Below, piece by piece: positions 1 to 8,313 of a DNA stretch of 64,000 nucleotides. The notes under the pieces are model-generated. The model was given only the letters and a program-made list of their open reading frames with translations, made no database searches and was not told where the DNA came from. Numbering within the stretch: position 1 is the stretch's first letter; every line of letters starts with the position of its first letter. Made by a program: the position numbers and the translations under genes. Source of the DNA: CAXXHQ01 sp963665265 (GTDB taxonomy: Bacteria; Planctomycetota; Planctomycetia; Pirellulales; Thermoguttaceae); the NCBI GenBank assembly GCA_963665265.2, contig CAXXHQ010000001.1, positions 992,001 to 1,056,000 of the forward strand. Reading direction: 5' to 3'.

Positions 1-114
1 CAAACCGCCGAAGGTATAATAGAATGTCCGCGAAGTCCAGCAAGGAACGCGAAGAGATTTCACCGCCTACCGAACCTCGCCCGCCGCAAAGCCGTCTTGC
101 TTGACGGAGCCGTT

Positions 115-139
115 TCCCCCTTCCCTTAGCCCTAACCCC
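115..139 (-). repeat. G-tract array (C-rich on + strand) before hisH
   Basis: Runs CCCCC, CCC, CCC and CCCC are separated by short TTAG/TAA spacers, ending about 21 bases before the hisH ATG. This is the 5'-end orientation of the TAGGG array family: C-rich on the coding strand. Confidence 0.7.
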
Positions 140-159
140 TGACGCTATAAACTCCCACG

Positions 160-771
160 ATGATCGCAATTATTGACTACGGAATGGGAAACCTTCGCAG
201 CGTACAAAAAGGTTTCGAAAAAGTCGGCTGCGAGGCCAAGATAACGAACGACGCGGCCGACATCGCCTCGGCCGACAAGGTCGTGCTGCCCGGCGTGGGC
301 GCGTTCGAAGACGCCATCGCCGAACTGCGACGCAAGGAGCTCGTCGAGCCGACGCTCAAGGCGATCGCCTCGGGCAAGCCGTTTCTGGGCATTTGCCTCG
401 GTCTGCAAATGCTCTTCGAGACCGGCTACGAGAACGGCAAGCATGAAGGGTTGGGCGTGCTGAAAGGCGACGTCGTGTTGTTCGACATTCCCAAGGAATT
501 CTCGGTCCCGCACATGGGCTGGAATCAATTAATGATTCGCCGCCCGGCGCCGATCCTCGCCGGCTTGGACGAAGGGACCTACGTCTATTTCGTGCATTCG
601 TTCTACGTTCGACCGACCGATCCGGACGTGATCGCGACCGAGACCGACTACGGCGGACCGTTCTGCTCGATGATCTGGAAGGATAACATCTTCGCCACGC
701 AATTCCACCCGGAGAAGAGCCAAGCCAAGGGCTTGCGGATTCTAAAGAACTTCGCGGAGTTGAAAGGCTAG
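160..771 (+). CDS. hisH: Imidazole glycerol phosphate synthase, glutaminase subunit HisH
   Basis: HisH hydrolyses glutamine and passes ammonia to HisF, which makes imidazole glycerol phosphate and AICAR in histidine biosynthesis. The 203-residue protein has the normal family length. It shows the class I glutamine amidotransferase triad: nucleophile Cys79 in GICLGLQ, and His183 and Glu185 in FHPEKS. The N-terminal IIDYGMGNLRSV and the VLPGVGAF loop are typical of HisH. No hisF or other his gene is in the window, so the partner is encoded elsewhere. There is no clear Shine-Dalgarno sequence. Instead a C-rich CCCTTAGCCCTAACCCC tract ends about 21 bases before the ATG, and the TAG stop runs into a G-tract array. 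A TATAAT at 15-20 could be a -10 box, but its -35 would lie at or beyond the window edge. Confidence 0.97.
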   Translation: MIAIIDYGMGNLRSVQKGFEKVGCEAKITNDAADIASADKVVLPGVGAFEDAIAELRRKELVEPTLKAIASGKPFLGICLGLQMLFETGYENGKHEGLGVLKGDVVLFDIPKEFSVPHMGWNQLMIRRPAPILAGLDEGTYVYFVHSFYVRPTDPDVIATETDYGGPFCSMIWKDNIFATQFHPEKSQAKGLRILKNFAELKG

Positions 772-801
772 GGATTAGGGCATCGGGCGTAGAGCACAGG
801 G
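769..801 (+). repeat. G-tract array overlapping the hisH stop
   Basis: The hisH TAG stop is the first unit of TAGGGATTAGGGCATCGGG, and a further GGG follows at 799-801. The four G-runs are on the coding strand. This is the 3'-end orientation of the family. Confidence 0.75.
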
Positions 802-898
802 ACGCAGGTTTTCGTCCATGAAGGGCGAGAAGAAACGCGAAGGCATTATTTGGCCGTGAAAGAACGCAAAGAAGACGCGATATACGCCGAGGTTGAAA

Positions 899-1336
899 AT
901 GTCCGTTGATCTCTCGTGGCTTATCGGCAAATCGCTTGTGAAATTAACTAAAGAGGAGTTCACTTGGGGCTTTATTTTTTCCGAAGGCGGTTGGGTCACA
1001 ATTGAGTCGGCATGGCGTTTATTCGACTCCGAGAAAATTATCGTAACTTCGGCGGATCACGGTCATCCGTTTGGACTTCCGAAGCCGCTCGACGCCGTCG
1101 TTCGGGCTTCCGCCATGATCGTCGGCAAAATGGTAACAGGCTATTCGATTCGAGAGAGAAGTTCCGATCTCGTCATTGAATTTGAAGGAAATTTTTACCT
1201 GGAGATGTTACAGCTATCATGCGGGTATGATGCTTGGCAGGCAGCTTTGGGGACGGATGGAATCATTTGCCTGGGAGGCGGAAGCCTTGAGGTAATCGAT
1301 GGAATCGCTAAGCATATCGTCGTCCGCAAAATTTAA
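899..1336 (+). CDS. Hypothetical protein, about 145 aa (DUF6188-like pattern)
   Basis: Small soluble protein of unknown function. It opens SWLIGKSLVKLTKEEFTW and continues with a WRL segment, TSADHGHPFGLPKPLDA, and near the end SCGYDAWQA and CLGGGSLEV. This order resembles a family of small uncharacterised bacterial proteins (DUF6188-like, from memory and not verified). No signal peptide or membrane segment is visible. An in-frame TTG lies two codons upstream, but ATG at 899 with GAGG just before it is the better start. The base composition is AT-richer than hisH or gap, so it may be an accessory gene. Its flanks (about 828-882 and 1369-1405) carry CGCAAAG-type dispersed repeats. Confidence 0.6.
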   Translation: MSVDLSWLIGKSLVKLTKEEFTWGFIFSEGGWVTIESAWRLFDSEKIIVTSADHGHPFGLPKPLDAVVRASAMIVGKMVTGYSIRERSSDLVIEFEGNFYLEMLQLSCGYDAWQAALGTDGIICLGGGSLEVIDGIAKHIVVRKI

Positions 1337-1498
1337 CTGCCAATTAAAGGTAGGCGTTTCGCGTTCATTCACGCTTTCTTTCGCGTTCTTTGCGATCTTT
1401 CGCGGCAATTCCGTTTGCGGCAGACTTTGCGGCTCGGCGCTCGCAGAGCGCCCTACGCTTTCAACAAGACGGGCAAGAATGTCTGTCGCCCATCCTTA

Positions 1499-3022
1499 TT
1501 ATGCGGCGCGGCGGAGCGGGATGGTCTGCGTTTCCGCTTCGATCTCTTCCGGCGCGCGGAACGGCAGAACGTCGGCGCCATCTTCTTCAACGACGCATTC
1601 TTCGACGGCGGCGGCATGCGTGACGACGATCAACGCCGTCATCAGCCAAACGGCGGAGCCAATTCCAAGCAGACCGATTCGGCCCGACCATGCAAGCGCG
1701 AGGTAATGCAGATTGACGAGCGCAACGGGCGTCACGGCGGAGGCGAGCGCTTGACGACGGAATCCGTTTTTTGCGAGATAGAGCGGGACGAAGAAGGCGG
1801 CCGGCGCAGCGAACATAAAATAGTGCCCGCGCGAAACGGGCGATACGACGAGCATGGCCGTGCAAGCGAGGGAAACAAGCACGGCGAAACGCAAGGCGTC
1901 GAGGCGGCGGGCGAGTCGAACGGTCGTCGCGGCGAGCGCCAACAGAATTGCGATGCGAGCGACGAGCAGCGCCGAGTTCGTCGGGGCGAAATCCATGAAT
2001 AGTTTCGGCCGAGTAAGGTTATCGGCCAATCGATCGTCGCTGCCGCCCGCTAGTTCATAGGCCGCGAAATTGCCGAAGCGATAGACGGCGTTTTGCAAAC
2101 TTTGATTGCGTAGGGATTGCGAGTTGCCGATTTTCGGATCGGAGCCGCCGTCGTCGGCTTTGGCGAGCATATACTTCGCCCAGGTTTGCAGATGGCTCCA
2201 GTTCTCACGTTGTCCGATTGCCGCGCCCGGCAATACGAAGAGAAACAGAATCAGGCCGAGGACGAATCCGAGGGGAGCCGAAAACGCCCCTTGGCCCCCG
2301 GCCAAGCCGAGTCGGTCGGAGGAGCGTCGTTTCGCGAAAAACCATGCGGCGGCAAGCGCGAGCAATGCGACGCAGACGGGGAGCAAAGGGGTCACCTTCA
2401 CCGCGACGGGAGCGGCGAGAACAATTCCGCCGAGTAAACGACCGAGCGTTTTTCGAGAGTCGATGAGGAGCCGAATTCCAAGCAGCAGCAGGTAGAGTTT
2501 AAGAATGCCGACTTGTCCGCGCTGCAAGCAATTGAGCGTGGGCAAAGCCGCCACAGCGAACGCGGCGACGGCGAACGAGAGGGGCGGCGTGAAGTTTCTG
2601 TTCGATTCGAAGCCGTTTTCAGTATCGACGGCGTGAAGGAGTTTGCGCGATTCGCGGAGGCATCCCCAGCAAAAAACGATCGAAACAATGAACCAAACGA
2701 CGGTTTGGTTGGGGGGCGAAAGCGCGGTAAGGGGAGTCAGCAGGACGGCGAAGATTGGCGGGTAGACGTAGCCCCAACCTCGCGGATTGGCGATTTCATA
2801 GGGATCGCGACCGGCGTTGATCGCAGCGCTCGCCTCGGTATAGACGGTCAGATCGGTTTTGTGCAGATTGGGCCTGGCCGGATCGACGAAGGCGCGTTGG
2901 CGAACGTCGAACCATCCCCAGAGGGCCAAGGCAAGAAGGAGAGCGACCGTTCCGCGCCATGCCGTGCGATTCGGCAGAGCGTCGAGCGCGAAACCGGATT
3001 CCCTCGTGCCTTGCAGTAGCAT
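1499..3022 (-). CDS. GT87/DUF2029-family membrane glycosyltransferase
   Basis: Polytopic inner-membrane protein of 507 residues, about 10-12 hydrophobic segments. It matches the DUF2029 / glycosyltransferase family 87 layout: one N-terminal helix (VALLLALALWGWF), then a periplasmic loop with TDLTVYTEASAAINAGRDPYE and YVYPPIFAVLLTPL, then alternating helices. The acidic residues in the TDLTVY/GRDPYE loop sit where the family has its catalytic region. Family members use polyprenyl-phosphate sugars to glycosylate lipids or cell-surface polymers; the acceptor cannot be read here. The ATG at 3022 is the only good start. The gene is monocistronic, convergent with the small gene to its left. The antisense frames over it are shadows. 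Confidence 0.8.
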   Translation of the reverse strand: MLLQGTRESGFALDALPNRTAWRGTVALLLALALWGWFDVRQRAFVDPARPNLHKTDLTVYTEASAAINAGRDPYEIANPRGWGYVYPPIFAVLLTPLTALSPPNQTVVWFIVSIVFCWGCLRESRKLLHAVDTENGFESNRNFTPPLSFAVAAFAVAALPTLNCLQRGQVGILKLYLLLLGIRLLIDSRKTLGRLLGGIVLAAPVAVKVTPLLPVCVALLALAAAWFFAKRRSSDRLGLAGGQGAFSAPLGFVLGLILFLFVLPGAAIGQRENWSHLQTWAKYMLAKADDGGSDPKIGNSQSLRNQSLQNAVYRFGNFAAYELAGGSDDRLADNLTRPKLFMDFAPTNSALLVARIAILLALAATTVRLARRLDALRFAVLVSLACTAMLVVSPVSRGHYFMFAAPAAFFVPLYLAKNGFRRQALASAVTPVALVNLHYLALAWSGRIGLLGIGSAVWLMTALIVVTHAAAVEECVVEEDGADVLPFRAPEEIEAETQTIPLRRAA

Positions 3023-3238
3023 GTCCCCCTCGCTGCAAGCATGGGCAGTCTACGAGCTTTACGAAACATCTTCAAAGATGCGCCGTAGCGTCATCCCTAT
3101 GGGTGATATCGGATTTCCCGGCGTCCTTCTTGCGGCGGGGGGCGGTATACCTTAGCGTTTTTTCAAAAAGATCATTAGAATAATGTCGCTAAAGAACCGT
3201 TCGGCCCCGAAGGCCTTGAACTATCCCAGGGAGCGCCC

Positions 3239-3925
3239 ATGAATACCCGCGAACGCTGGATCGTTTATCCGTTATTGTTTTTGACCTTAGGAATCGCATT
3301 GCGGAACCAATTTTTGCCCACCCGACGCTTCGGGGCGATCGATTTGCAGGCGGCCGAGGTAAAGGCTCAAAAGATTATCTGCAACGAGGTTATCGTGATG
3401 GAGAAGGCCTCGGGGCGAAAACTGGAGTTTGAGGACATGAAGGCGAACCACGTCGTGGGAGGGCTTGGCGAGTTCGTTCAAACAAAAAGCCGCGAGATGG
3501 ACTGCCTGGGACTAAAAATATCGAGCGAGGAAGGCAAACCGATCGTTCTTCTGACCGAAGACTCCACGGCCAAAGCGGGCGTCCTTCAAATGATGAACGA
3601 AAAGGGGACTCCTCTCGCGCAGATTCGGCCGACGAGTTCCGGCGCGGCGTTCGTCTCGTGGCGGAGCGACGGTAAGGCTCTCGTGGCGATGGGGCACGAA
3701 GGGGAGAATTTCGGCGTATTCGCGCAGTTCCCGCAGGCGGGCCCCCCCTTCCCGCTCACTTCTCCGTGGCGATTCCAAGGAACTCCGACGCCGGGCGCTC
3801 AACCGCAGCAGATCGACCCGAAGGGCCTGCCGCAAAACCTTCCGCAGCAAAAGACGACGCCCCTCGTTCCGCCGACGCAAAAGCCGGAGCCTGGGCCGGA
3901 AAAGCCGGAGAAGAAGGACAAATAG
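3239..3925 (+). CDS. Hypothetical membrane-anchored protein with Pro-rich tail
   Basis: A 228-residue protein with one N-terminal hydrophobic segment (WIVYPLLFLTLGIAL, about residues 7-21). A predicted extracytoplasmic domain follows, with several short beta-like repeats (IDLQAAEVKAQKIICNEVIV, LGLKISSEEGKPIVLLTED, AGVLQMMNEKGTPLAQIRP). The last 50 residues are low-complexity Pro/Gln/Lys. The N-terminal RWIVYPLLFL pattern recalls planctomycete-specific proteins of unknown function. A good AGGGAG lies 9 bases before the ATG. The TAG stop merges into a perfect four-run G array. No enzyme motif is visible and no function is assigned. Confidence 0.7.
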   Translation: MNTRERWIVYPLLFLTLGIALRNQFLPTRRFGAIDLQAAEVKAQKIICNEVIVMEKASGRKLEFEDMKANHVVGGLGEFVQTKSREMDCLGLKISSEEGKPIVLLTEDSTAKAGVLQMMNEKGTPLAQIRPTSSGAAFVSWRSDGKALVAMGHEGENFGVFAQFPQAGPPFPLTSPWRFQGTPTPGAQPQQIDPKGLPQNLPQQKTTPLVPPTQKPEPGPEKPEKKDK

Positions 3926-3948
3926 GGGCTGGGGCGTGGGGCATAGGG
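3925..3948 (+). repeat. G-tract array after the 228-aa gene
   Basis: GGGG-CT-GGGG-CGT-GGGG-CATA-GGG begins in the TAG stop codon. It is the most regular quadruplex-capable member of the array family in the window and lies on the coding strand. Confidence 0.8.
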
Positions 3949-3968
3949 ATAAAGAGGCTCACGCCGTC

Positions 3969-3989
3969 GTCATGCACGGCGTGCATGAC
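3969..3989 (+). repeat. Dispersed hairpin repeat, GTCATGCAC / GTGCATGAC
   Basis: Perfect 9-bp arms around a GGC loop, followed directly by CTACG. Related copies lie at 16322-16342, 16364-16384 and 24187-24207, each with the CTAC flank or its complement. Confidence 0.7.
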
Positions 3990-4085
3990 CTACGCAACTC
4001 GGCTCAACGGATTACGCCGTCATTCCACCCGAATGGCGGAGCCGATGACTTGCGGGAGGATGCGGGAAAAGCGGGTTGCGGGGAA

Positions 4086-4114
4086 TTGCGGGCCGTCGGC
4101 GCGACTTGTATAAT
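4086..4114 (+). promoter_or_regulatory. Candidate promoter of gap
   Basis: TTGCGG at 4086-4091, 17-bp spacer, TATAAT at 4109-4114. It is a near-consensus housekeeping promoter. The same TTGCGG -35 recurs before metK and before the CotH gene. Confidence 0.55.
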
Positions 4115-4338
4115 CGAGGGTTCTATATGTGCCTGCCCGAGAGACGCTCTCTATTTGGAACTAGCGGCGATCTGCTGAAGATCGCCGGAGAGTTTCGCCG
4201 AAGTTACGCGACAAGCGTTTTTTCGGGATGAATCGTGAAGCAACGTAGAATTCCGCCTACCGTGCCGGAGAACGGCTGAGATAAAATTCGCGTCCCCCGC
4301 GATTGCGGGGCTAAGACTCTAAACAAAGGAGAACTGCA

Positions 4339-5358
4339 GTGGCTATCCGTGTTGGTATTAATGGTTTCGGTCGTATTGGCCGGTTGGTGTTCCGCGCTTT
4401 GATGGCCCGTCCCGACACGTTCGAGGTCGTCGGCATCAACGACATCACGAACATCAAGATGCTGAGCATTTTGACGAAGTATGACAGCACCCATCGTCAA
4501 TTCGCGGGCACGGTCGAAGCCGACGAAAAGGGCTTGATCGTCAATGGCAAGCACATCCCGGTGTTCGCCGTCAAAGACCCTTCGCAACTCCCTTGGGGCG
4601 ATCTCAAGGTTGACGTGGCGTTGGAGAGCACGGGCATTTTCACGGCTCGCGGCACCGACGAGAAGCCGGGTTACGCTTCGCACTTGAAGGCCGGCGCCAA
4701 GAAAGTCGTTTTGAGCGCTCCGGCCAAGGACGATCCGGACTTGACCGTCGTCTTGGGCGTCAACGACGACCAGCTCAAGCCCGAGCACAAGTGCATTTCG
4801 AACGCGTCTTGCACGACGAACTGCTTGGCCCCGGTCGCCAAAGTTCTCCATGAGAAGTTCGGCATCGTCAAGGGTTTGATGACGACCGTTCACGCTTACA
4901 CGAACGATCAACGCGTTTTGGACTTGCCGCACAGCGATCCGTACCGCGCTCGCGCCGCCGCCCAGAACATCATCCCGACCAGCACCGGCGCCGCCAAGGC
5001 CGTCGGCTTGGTCATCCCCGCCTTGAAGGGCAAGTTGACGGGCATTTCGCTCCGCGTTCCGGTTCCCACCGGCTCGGTCGTCGATTTGACCTGCGAAATG
5101 TCGAAGCCGGTCACCAAGGAAGCGGTCAACGCCGCCATCAAGGAAGCCGCCGCCGGCTCGCTCAAGGGAATTCTCAAGTACTCCGAGGATCCCCTCTGCT
5201 CGTCCGACATCATCGGCGATCCGCACAGCTCGATCTTCTCGGCCGATTGGACCCAAGTCATGTCCGACACGATGCTGAAGATCGTCACGTGGTACGACAA
5301 CGAATGGGGTTACAGCAACCGCAGCGTCGATATCATCGAGAAGATCGCCAAGATGTAG
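4339..5358 (+). CDS. gap: Glyceraldehyde-3-phosphate dehydrogenase, type I
   Basis: Catalyses NAD(P)-dependent oxidative phosphorylation of glyceraldehyde 3-phosphate in glycolysis/gluconeogenesis. The 339 residues include the N-terminal Rossmann motif INGFGRIGRLVFR, the catalytic SNASCTTNCLAP with Cys158, the His-containing TTVHAYTNDQ, the substrate loop TSTGAAKAVG, and the C-terminal WYDNEWGYSNR. The start is GTG, backed by AAAGGAG at 4325-4331. The codon use (Gly/Val codons, few rare codons) suggests high expression, in line with the strong upstream promoter and two terminators after the stop. Antisense frames of up to 350 residues over this gene are shadows. Confidence 0.98.
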   Translation: MAIRVGINGFGRIGRLVFRALMARPDTFEVVGINDITNIKMLSILTKYDSTHRQFAGTVEADEKGLIVNGKHIPVFAVKDPSQLPWGDLKVDVALESTGIFTARGTDEKPGYASHLKAGAKKVVLSAPAKDDPDLTVVLGVNDDQLKPEHKCISNASCTTNCLAPVAKVLHEKFGIVKGLMTTVHAYTNDQRVLDLPHSDPYRARAAAQNIIPTSTGAAKAVGLVIPALKGKLTGISLRVPVPTGSVVDLTCEMSKPVTKEAVNAAIKEAAAGSLKGILKYSEDPLCSSDIIGDPHSSIFSADWTQVMSDTMLKIVTWYDNEWGYSNRSVDIIEKIAKM

Positions 5359-5366
5359 TCGAAATC

Positions 5367-5391
5367 GACGAGAGGTCTTCTCGTCTTTCTT
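5367..5391 (+). terminator. Terminator-like hairpin after gap
   Basis: Arms GACGAGA and TCTCGTC with a GGTCT loop, followed by TTTCTTCT, 8 bases after the gap stop. Confidence 0.55.
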
Positions 5392-5431
5392 CTATAACGG
5401 TGCAAAGGCACTGAGAAGCGTATATAATCAA

Positions 5432-5470
5432 GCCGACGTCGGGAACGAGATTCTCGGCGTCGGTTTTTTT
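5432..5470 (+). terminator. Intrinsic terminator after gap
   Basis: Arms CCGACGTCG and CGGCGTCGG (one mismatch) enclose a 13-nt loop and are followed by TTTTTTT. It is a classic Rho-independent terminator. It also separates gap from priA. Confidence 0.8.
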
Positions 5471-5543
5471 ATTGGCATGACGGAACACGCAATCGCCTTC
5501 TACGCCGAACGCCGCCGAGGACGTTCCATTCAGCGACGATACT

Positions 5544-7835
5544 ATGGCTCCTCAAGGTAATTTATTCGATATGCGACCCGATCCGTGGGAGCTGGACGAT
5601 CACGCCGACCTCCGCACGGCGACGGTCGTATTGCTCGACGGGCCGCAGCAGGAGTTGAGCTACGCCGTACCCGACTCGATGGTCGATCAGGTTCTGCCGG
5701 GCGTTCGAGTGCGAGTTCCGCTGGGACGCGGCAATCGGCCGGCCGTGGGCTATTGCGTGGCCGTCGAAATGAAGTCGGGTTCGACGATGCGGCTGAAGCC
5801 CGTGACCGAGGCGCTCGACCCGATGCCGCTGTTGTCGCCGGCGTTGCTGCGACTGGCGCGGTGGATGGCCGACTATTATCTTTGCCCGCTGACGGCGGCG
5901 CTGGAGACGATTTTGCCTGCCGGAGTGCGTGACGGGGCGGGAACGCGGCTGACGACCTATCTTTCGGTCGACGCCGAAGCGCTAAAGAAGTCGGCCGACA
6001 AAAAGCTGACGCAGAAGCAGGCGGCGATCTTAAAATTACTCGAACGCGACGGGCCGATGACTCAGGTCGATTTGCTTCGGACGGCGAAATGCACGGCCGG
6101 GCCGGTCACGGCGTTGCGACGTAAAGGGCTAATTCGTTCGCAGGCCGAGCGGGTGCAGAAGTCGCAGGCCGACGGCGTGGAGGTTCGCCGACAAAAAAAT
6201 TTCACGCTCAACGACGAGCAGCGCAACGCCTTGGAGCGAATCACCTCGGCGATGCACGAAAAAACGCATCGCACGATATTGGTGCACGGCGTGACAGGGA
6301 GCGGCAAGACCGAGGTTTACATTCAGGCGATGCAAGAGGCGCTTCGCTTCGGCCGGCAAGCGATCGTGCTAGTGCCGGAGATTTCGCTCACGCCGCAGAC
6401 GGTCGAGCGATTTCGTTCACGGTTCGGCGAGGTGGCCGTTTTGCACAGCCATTTGACCGACGCCGAACGGCATTGGCATTGGCGGCAAATCGCCGAGGGC
6501 AAAGTTTCGGTGGTCGTCGGCGCACGAAGCGCGGTTTTCGCGCCGACGCCGCATTTGGGGTTGATCGTGTTGGACGAGGAGCATGAGTCGTCGTTCAAGC
6601 AGGACGTGACGCCGCGCTATCATGCGCGAGATGTGGCGCGGATTCGGGCCGAAGCGGAGGGCGTTCCGCTGGTTCTCGGCTCGGCCACGCCGTCGTTGGA
6701 AAGTTGGCGGAAGGCGAATCAAGGCGAGTTCTCGCTGGTCGAAATGCCGAATCGGGTCGAGGATCGGCCGCTGCCCGACGTCGGAACGATCGATTTGCGT
6801 GTGGACGCCAATCGCGGGTCGGTGACTCGCGGCGCGATCGGTCGGCATTTACACAAAGCCATTTCGAACGCCTTGGAAACGGGCGGGCAAGTGATTTTAC
6901 TGCTCAATCGACGCGGCTACTCGACGCACATTCAATGTCCCTCGTGCGGCTTCGTGCTGGTCTGTCCGCATTGCGAGATCGCGCTTACGCATCATCGTCA
7001 ACACGAGATAGCGCTCTGTCATTTTTGCGATTACGAGACGGCGGCGCCGGCCGAATGTCCGGAGTGTCATTTTGAAGGCATTCGTTACTCGGGAGTGGGC
7101 ACGCAACGGCTTGAGGCGGAGGTTCGCGCGCGGTTTCCGCACTCGCCTTGTTTGCGAATGGACGCCGACGCCATGCAAGGTCGCGGAAGCCACGAACGGG
7201 CGTTCGCCGCTTTCCGCGAAGGGAAAATCAAGATCCTGCTCGGAACGCAGATGATCGCCAAGGGGCTCGACTTTCCGAACGTGACGCTGGTCGGCGTGAT
7301 CAACGCGGATACGGCGTTGCACTTGCCCGACTTCCGCGCGGCCGAGCGAACGTTCCAATTGGTGACGCAAGTGGCCGGCAGGACGGGACGCGGCCCGAAG
7401 GGAGGCCGGGTTCTCGTGCAGTCGATGCAGCCGGAGCATCCGGCGATTCAAGCGGCCGTGCGACACGACTACGCGGCGTTTGCGCGGGGCGAGTTGCCGA
7501 TTCGCGAAGCGTTACGCTATCCGCCGTTCACGTCGATGATTCGCCTCATCGTTCGCGGACCGGTCGAAGAGATCGCCTTGGAGTTCGCCAAGACGTTGGC
7601 CGTTCGACTGCGGGAGCTTTTGCCGGACGACGGCGATAAAACTCGCGAGGCGAGGATTCTCGGGCCGGCCCCTGCCCCGTTCGCCAAGCTGCGAGGGCTG
7701 TTCCGTTTTCATATTCAATTGCAATGCGGCGACGGAAAGCGGTTGCGCGACGCCACGCGCGAATTGCTCGCCAAGCTCGAAGCGCCGAAGGAAGTTCAGT
7801 GGATCGCCGACGTGGAGCCGATCGACATGATGTAG
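5544..7835 (+). CDS. priA: Primosomal replication restart helicase PriA
   Basis: Superfamily 2 3'-5' helicase that reloads the replisome at stalled forks. The 763 residues contain, in order: the N-terminal 3'BD domain (about 25-120), a winged-helix segment (about 150-205), Walker A GVTGSGKT (249-256), the DEEH box (344-347), the zinc site with Cys465, 468, 474, 477, 492, 495, 505 and 508, the helicase C-terminal motifs GTQMIAKGLDFPNVTLV and QVAGRTGRG, and the C-terminal domain. All eight zinc ligands are present. TATAAT at 5423-5428, inside the gap terminator region, could serve as its -10, but the -35 is weak. The TAG stop lies in a G-tract array. Confidence 0.97.
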   Translation: MAPQGNLFDMRPDPWELDDHADLRTATVVLLDGPQQELSYAVPDSMVDQVLPGVRVRVPLGRGNRPAVGYCVAVEMKSGSTMRLKPVTEALDPMPLLSPALLRLARWMADYYLCPLTAALETILPAGVRDGAGTRLTTYLSVDAEALKKSADKKLTQKQAAILKLLERDGPMTQVDLLRTAKCTAGPVTALRRKGLIRSQAERVQKSQADGVEVRRQKNFTLNDEQRNALERITSAMHEKTHRTILVHGVTGSGKTEVYIQAMQEALRFGRQAIVLVPEISLTPQTVERFRSRFGEVAVLHSHLTDAERHWHWRQIAEGKVSVVVGARSAVFAPTPHLGLIVLDEEHESSFKQDVTPRYHARDVARIRAEAEGVPLVLGSATPSLESWRKANQGEFSLVEMPNRVEDRPLPDVGTIDLRVDANRGSVTRGAIGRHLHKAISNALETGGQVILLLNRRGYSTHIQCPSCGFVLVCPHCEIALTHHRQHEIALCHFCDYETAAPAECPECHFEGIRYSGVGTQRLEAEVRARFPHSPCLRMDADAMQGRGSHERAFAAFREGKIKILLGTQMIAKGLDFPNVTLVGVINADTALHLPDFRAAERTFQLVTQVAGRTGRGPKGGRVLVQSMQPEHPAIQAAVRHDYAAFARGELPIREALRYPPFTSMIRLIVRGPVEEIALEFAKTLAVRLRELLPDDGDKTREARILGPAPAPFAKLRGLFRFHIQLQCGDGKRLRDATRELLAKLEAPKEVQWIADVEPIDMM

Positions 7836-7865
7836 GGAGTAGGGCGTGGGGGTTTGGGCGTAGGG
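7833..7865 (+). repeat. G-tract array overlapping the priA stop
   Basis: TAGGGAGTAGGGCGTGGGGG, then TTTGGG and GTAGGG: five or more G-runs on the coding strand, starting in the TAG stop of priA. Confidence 0.75.
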
Positions 7866-7868
7866 ATT

Positions 7869-8243
7869 CTACGGACGATCCGTTTTTTCCTTCAAGCGTT
7901 TTCTTAATCCCGTCATCATACGGCCAAGTTCTTCGCAATGTTTCGTAAATGACTGAACGATTTCTGATTCGCAATAATACAAATCACTGGCAAGAGTCAA
8001 GAGCGTCTCCAATTCGGCCAGCGATCCTCTGGCAATTGAAAGATGATGGAGAAATTCTTTTGTCGAGCAACGGGCATGCCCTTCGGCAATGTTGGCGGGT
8101 ACGGAAACCGCAGCCCGTTACACTTGGCTTGCCAGACCATAAACCTCGTGCTTAGGAAACCCTATTGTGATTTGATACGCATCTTTGGCGAGATTCATTC
8201 CTTTTTGCCAAACGAGTAAATCGCGAAAGCTATTTACACTCAT
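7869..8243 (-). pseudogene. Broken four-helix-bundle protein (S23/IVP-like)
   Basis: Read leftward from ATG at 8243, an in-frame 125-codon sequence encodes MSVNSFRDLLVWQKGMNLAK, then IGFPKHEVYGLASQ, then RAAVSVPANIAEGHARCSTK and EFLHHLSIARGSLAELETLL, ending at TAG 7869-7871. This matches the four-helix-bundle family first described from 23S rRNA intervening sequences (typical motif GLTSQIRRAAVSIPANIAEG). Codon 42 is TAA (8118-8120), exactly between GLASQV and RAAV where the family has a residue, and no frameshift is needed. It is either a nonsense mutation in a recently inactivated gene or a sequencing error. The protein is small, probably oligomeric, and of unknown role. Codon use is AT-richer than in neighbouring genes. 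Confidence 0.8.
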
Positions 8244-8282
8244 TGCTTATCCCTTCTTCGCAAATGGTGAGCTGTCTTTCTT

Positions 8283-8312
8283 CCCCTACGCCCTATGCCC
8301 TATGCCCTACCC
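8283..8312 (-). repeat. G-tract array after the VWA/GATase-like gene
   Basis: On the minus (coding) strand it reads GGGTAGGGCATAGGGCATAGGG and continues to GGGG. It begins two bases after the TGA stop of the gene ending at 8314. Confidence 0.75.
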
Positions 8313-8313
8313 T

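Larger units (their letters stand above)
3926..4338. other. Intergenic region before gap
   Basis: 413 bases with no credible gene. It holds the G-tract array, the hairpin repeat and the gap promoter, leaving a gap leader of about 220 nt. A GC-rich stem (cccccgcgattgcgggg region, about 4303-4317) lies just before the gap Shine-Dalgarno sequence. Confidence 0.5.

Noticed and set aside
115..801. TTAGGG units as telomere-like or chromosome-end sequence
   Set aside because: The units are degenerate, short, scattered over 28 kb and tied to gene ends; nothing suggests a linear end.
4204..5256. Leftward 350-codon open frame antisense to gap
   Set aside because: It mirrors the codon bias of gap, is rich in Arg/Gly/Asp as GC-rich shadows are, and has no family motif.
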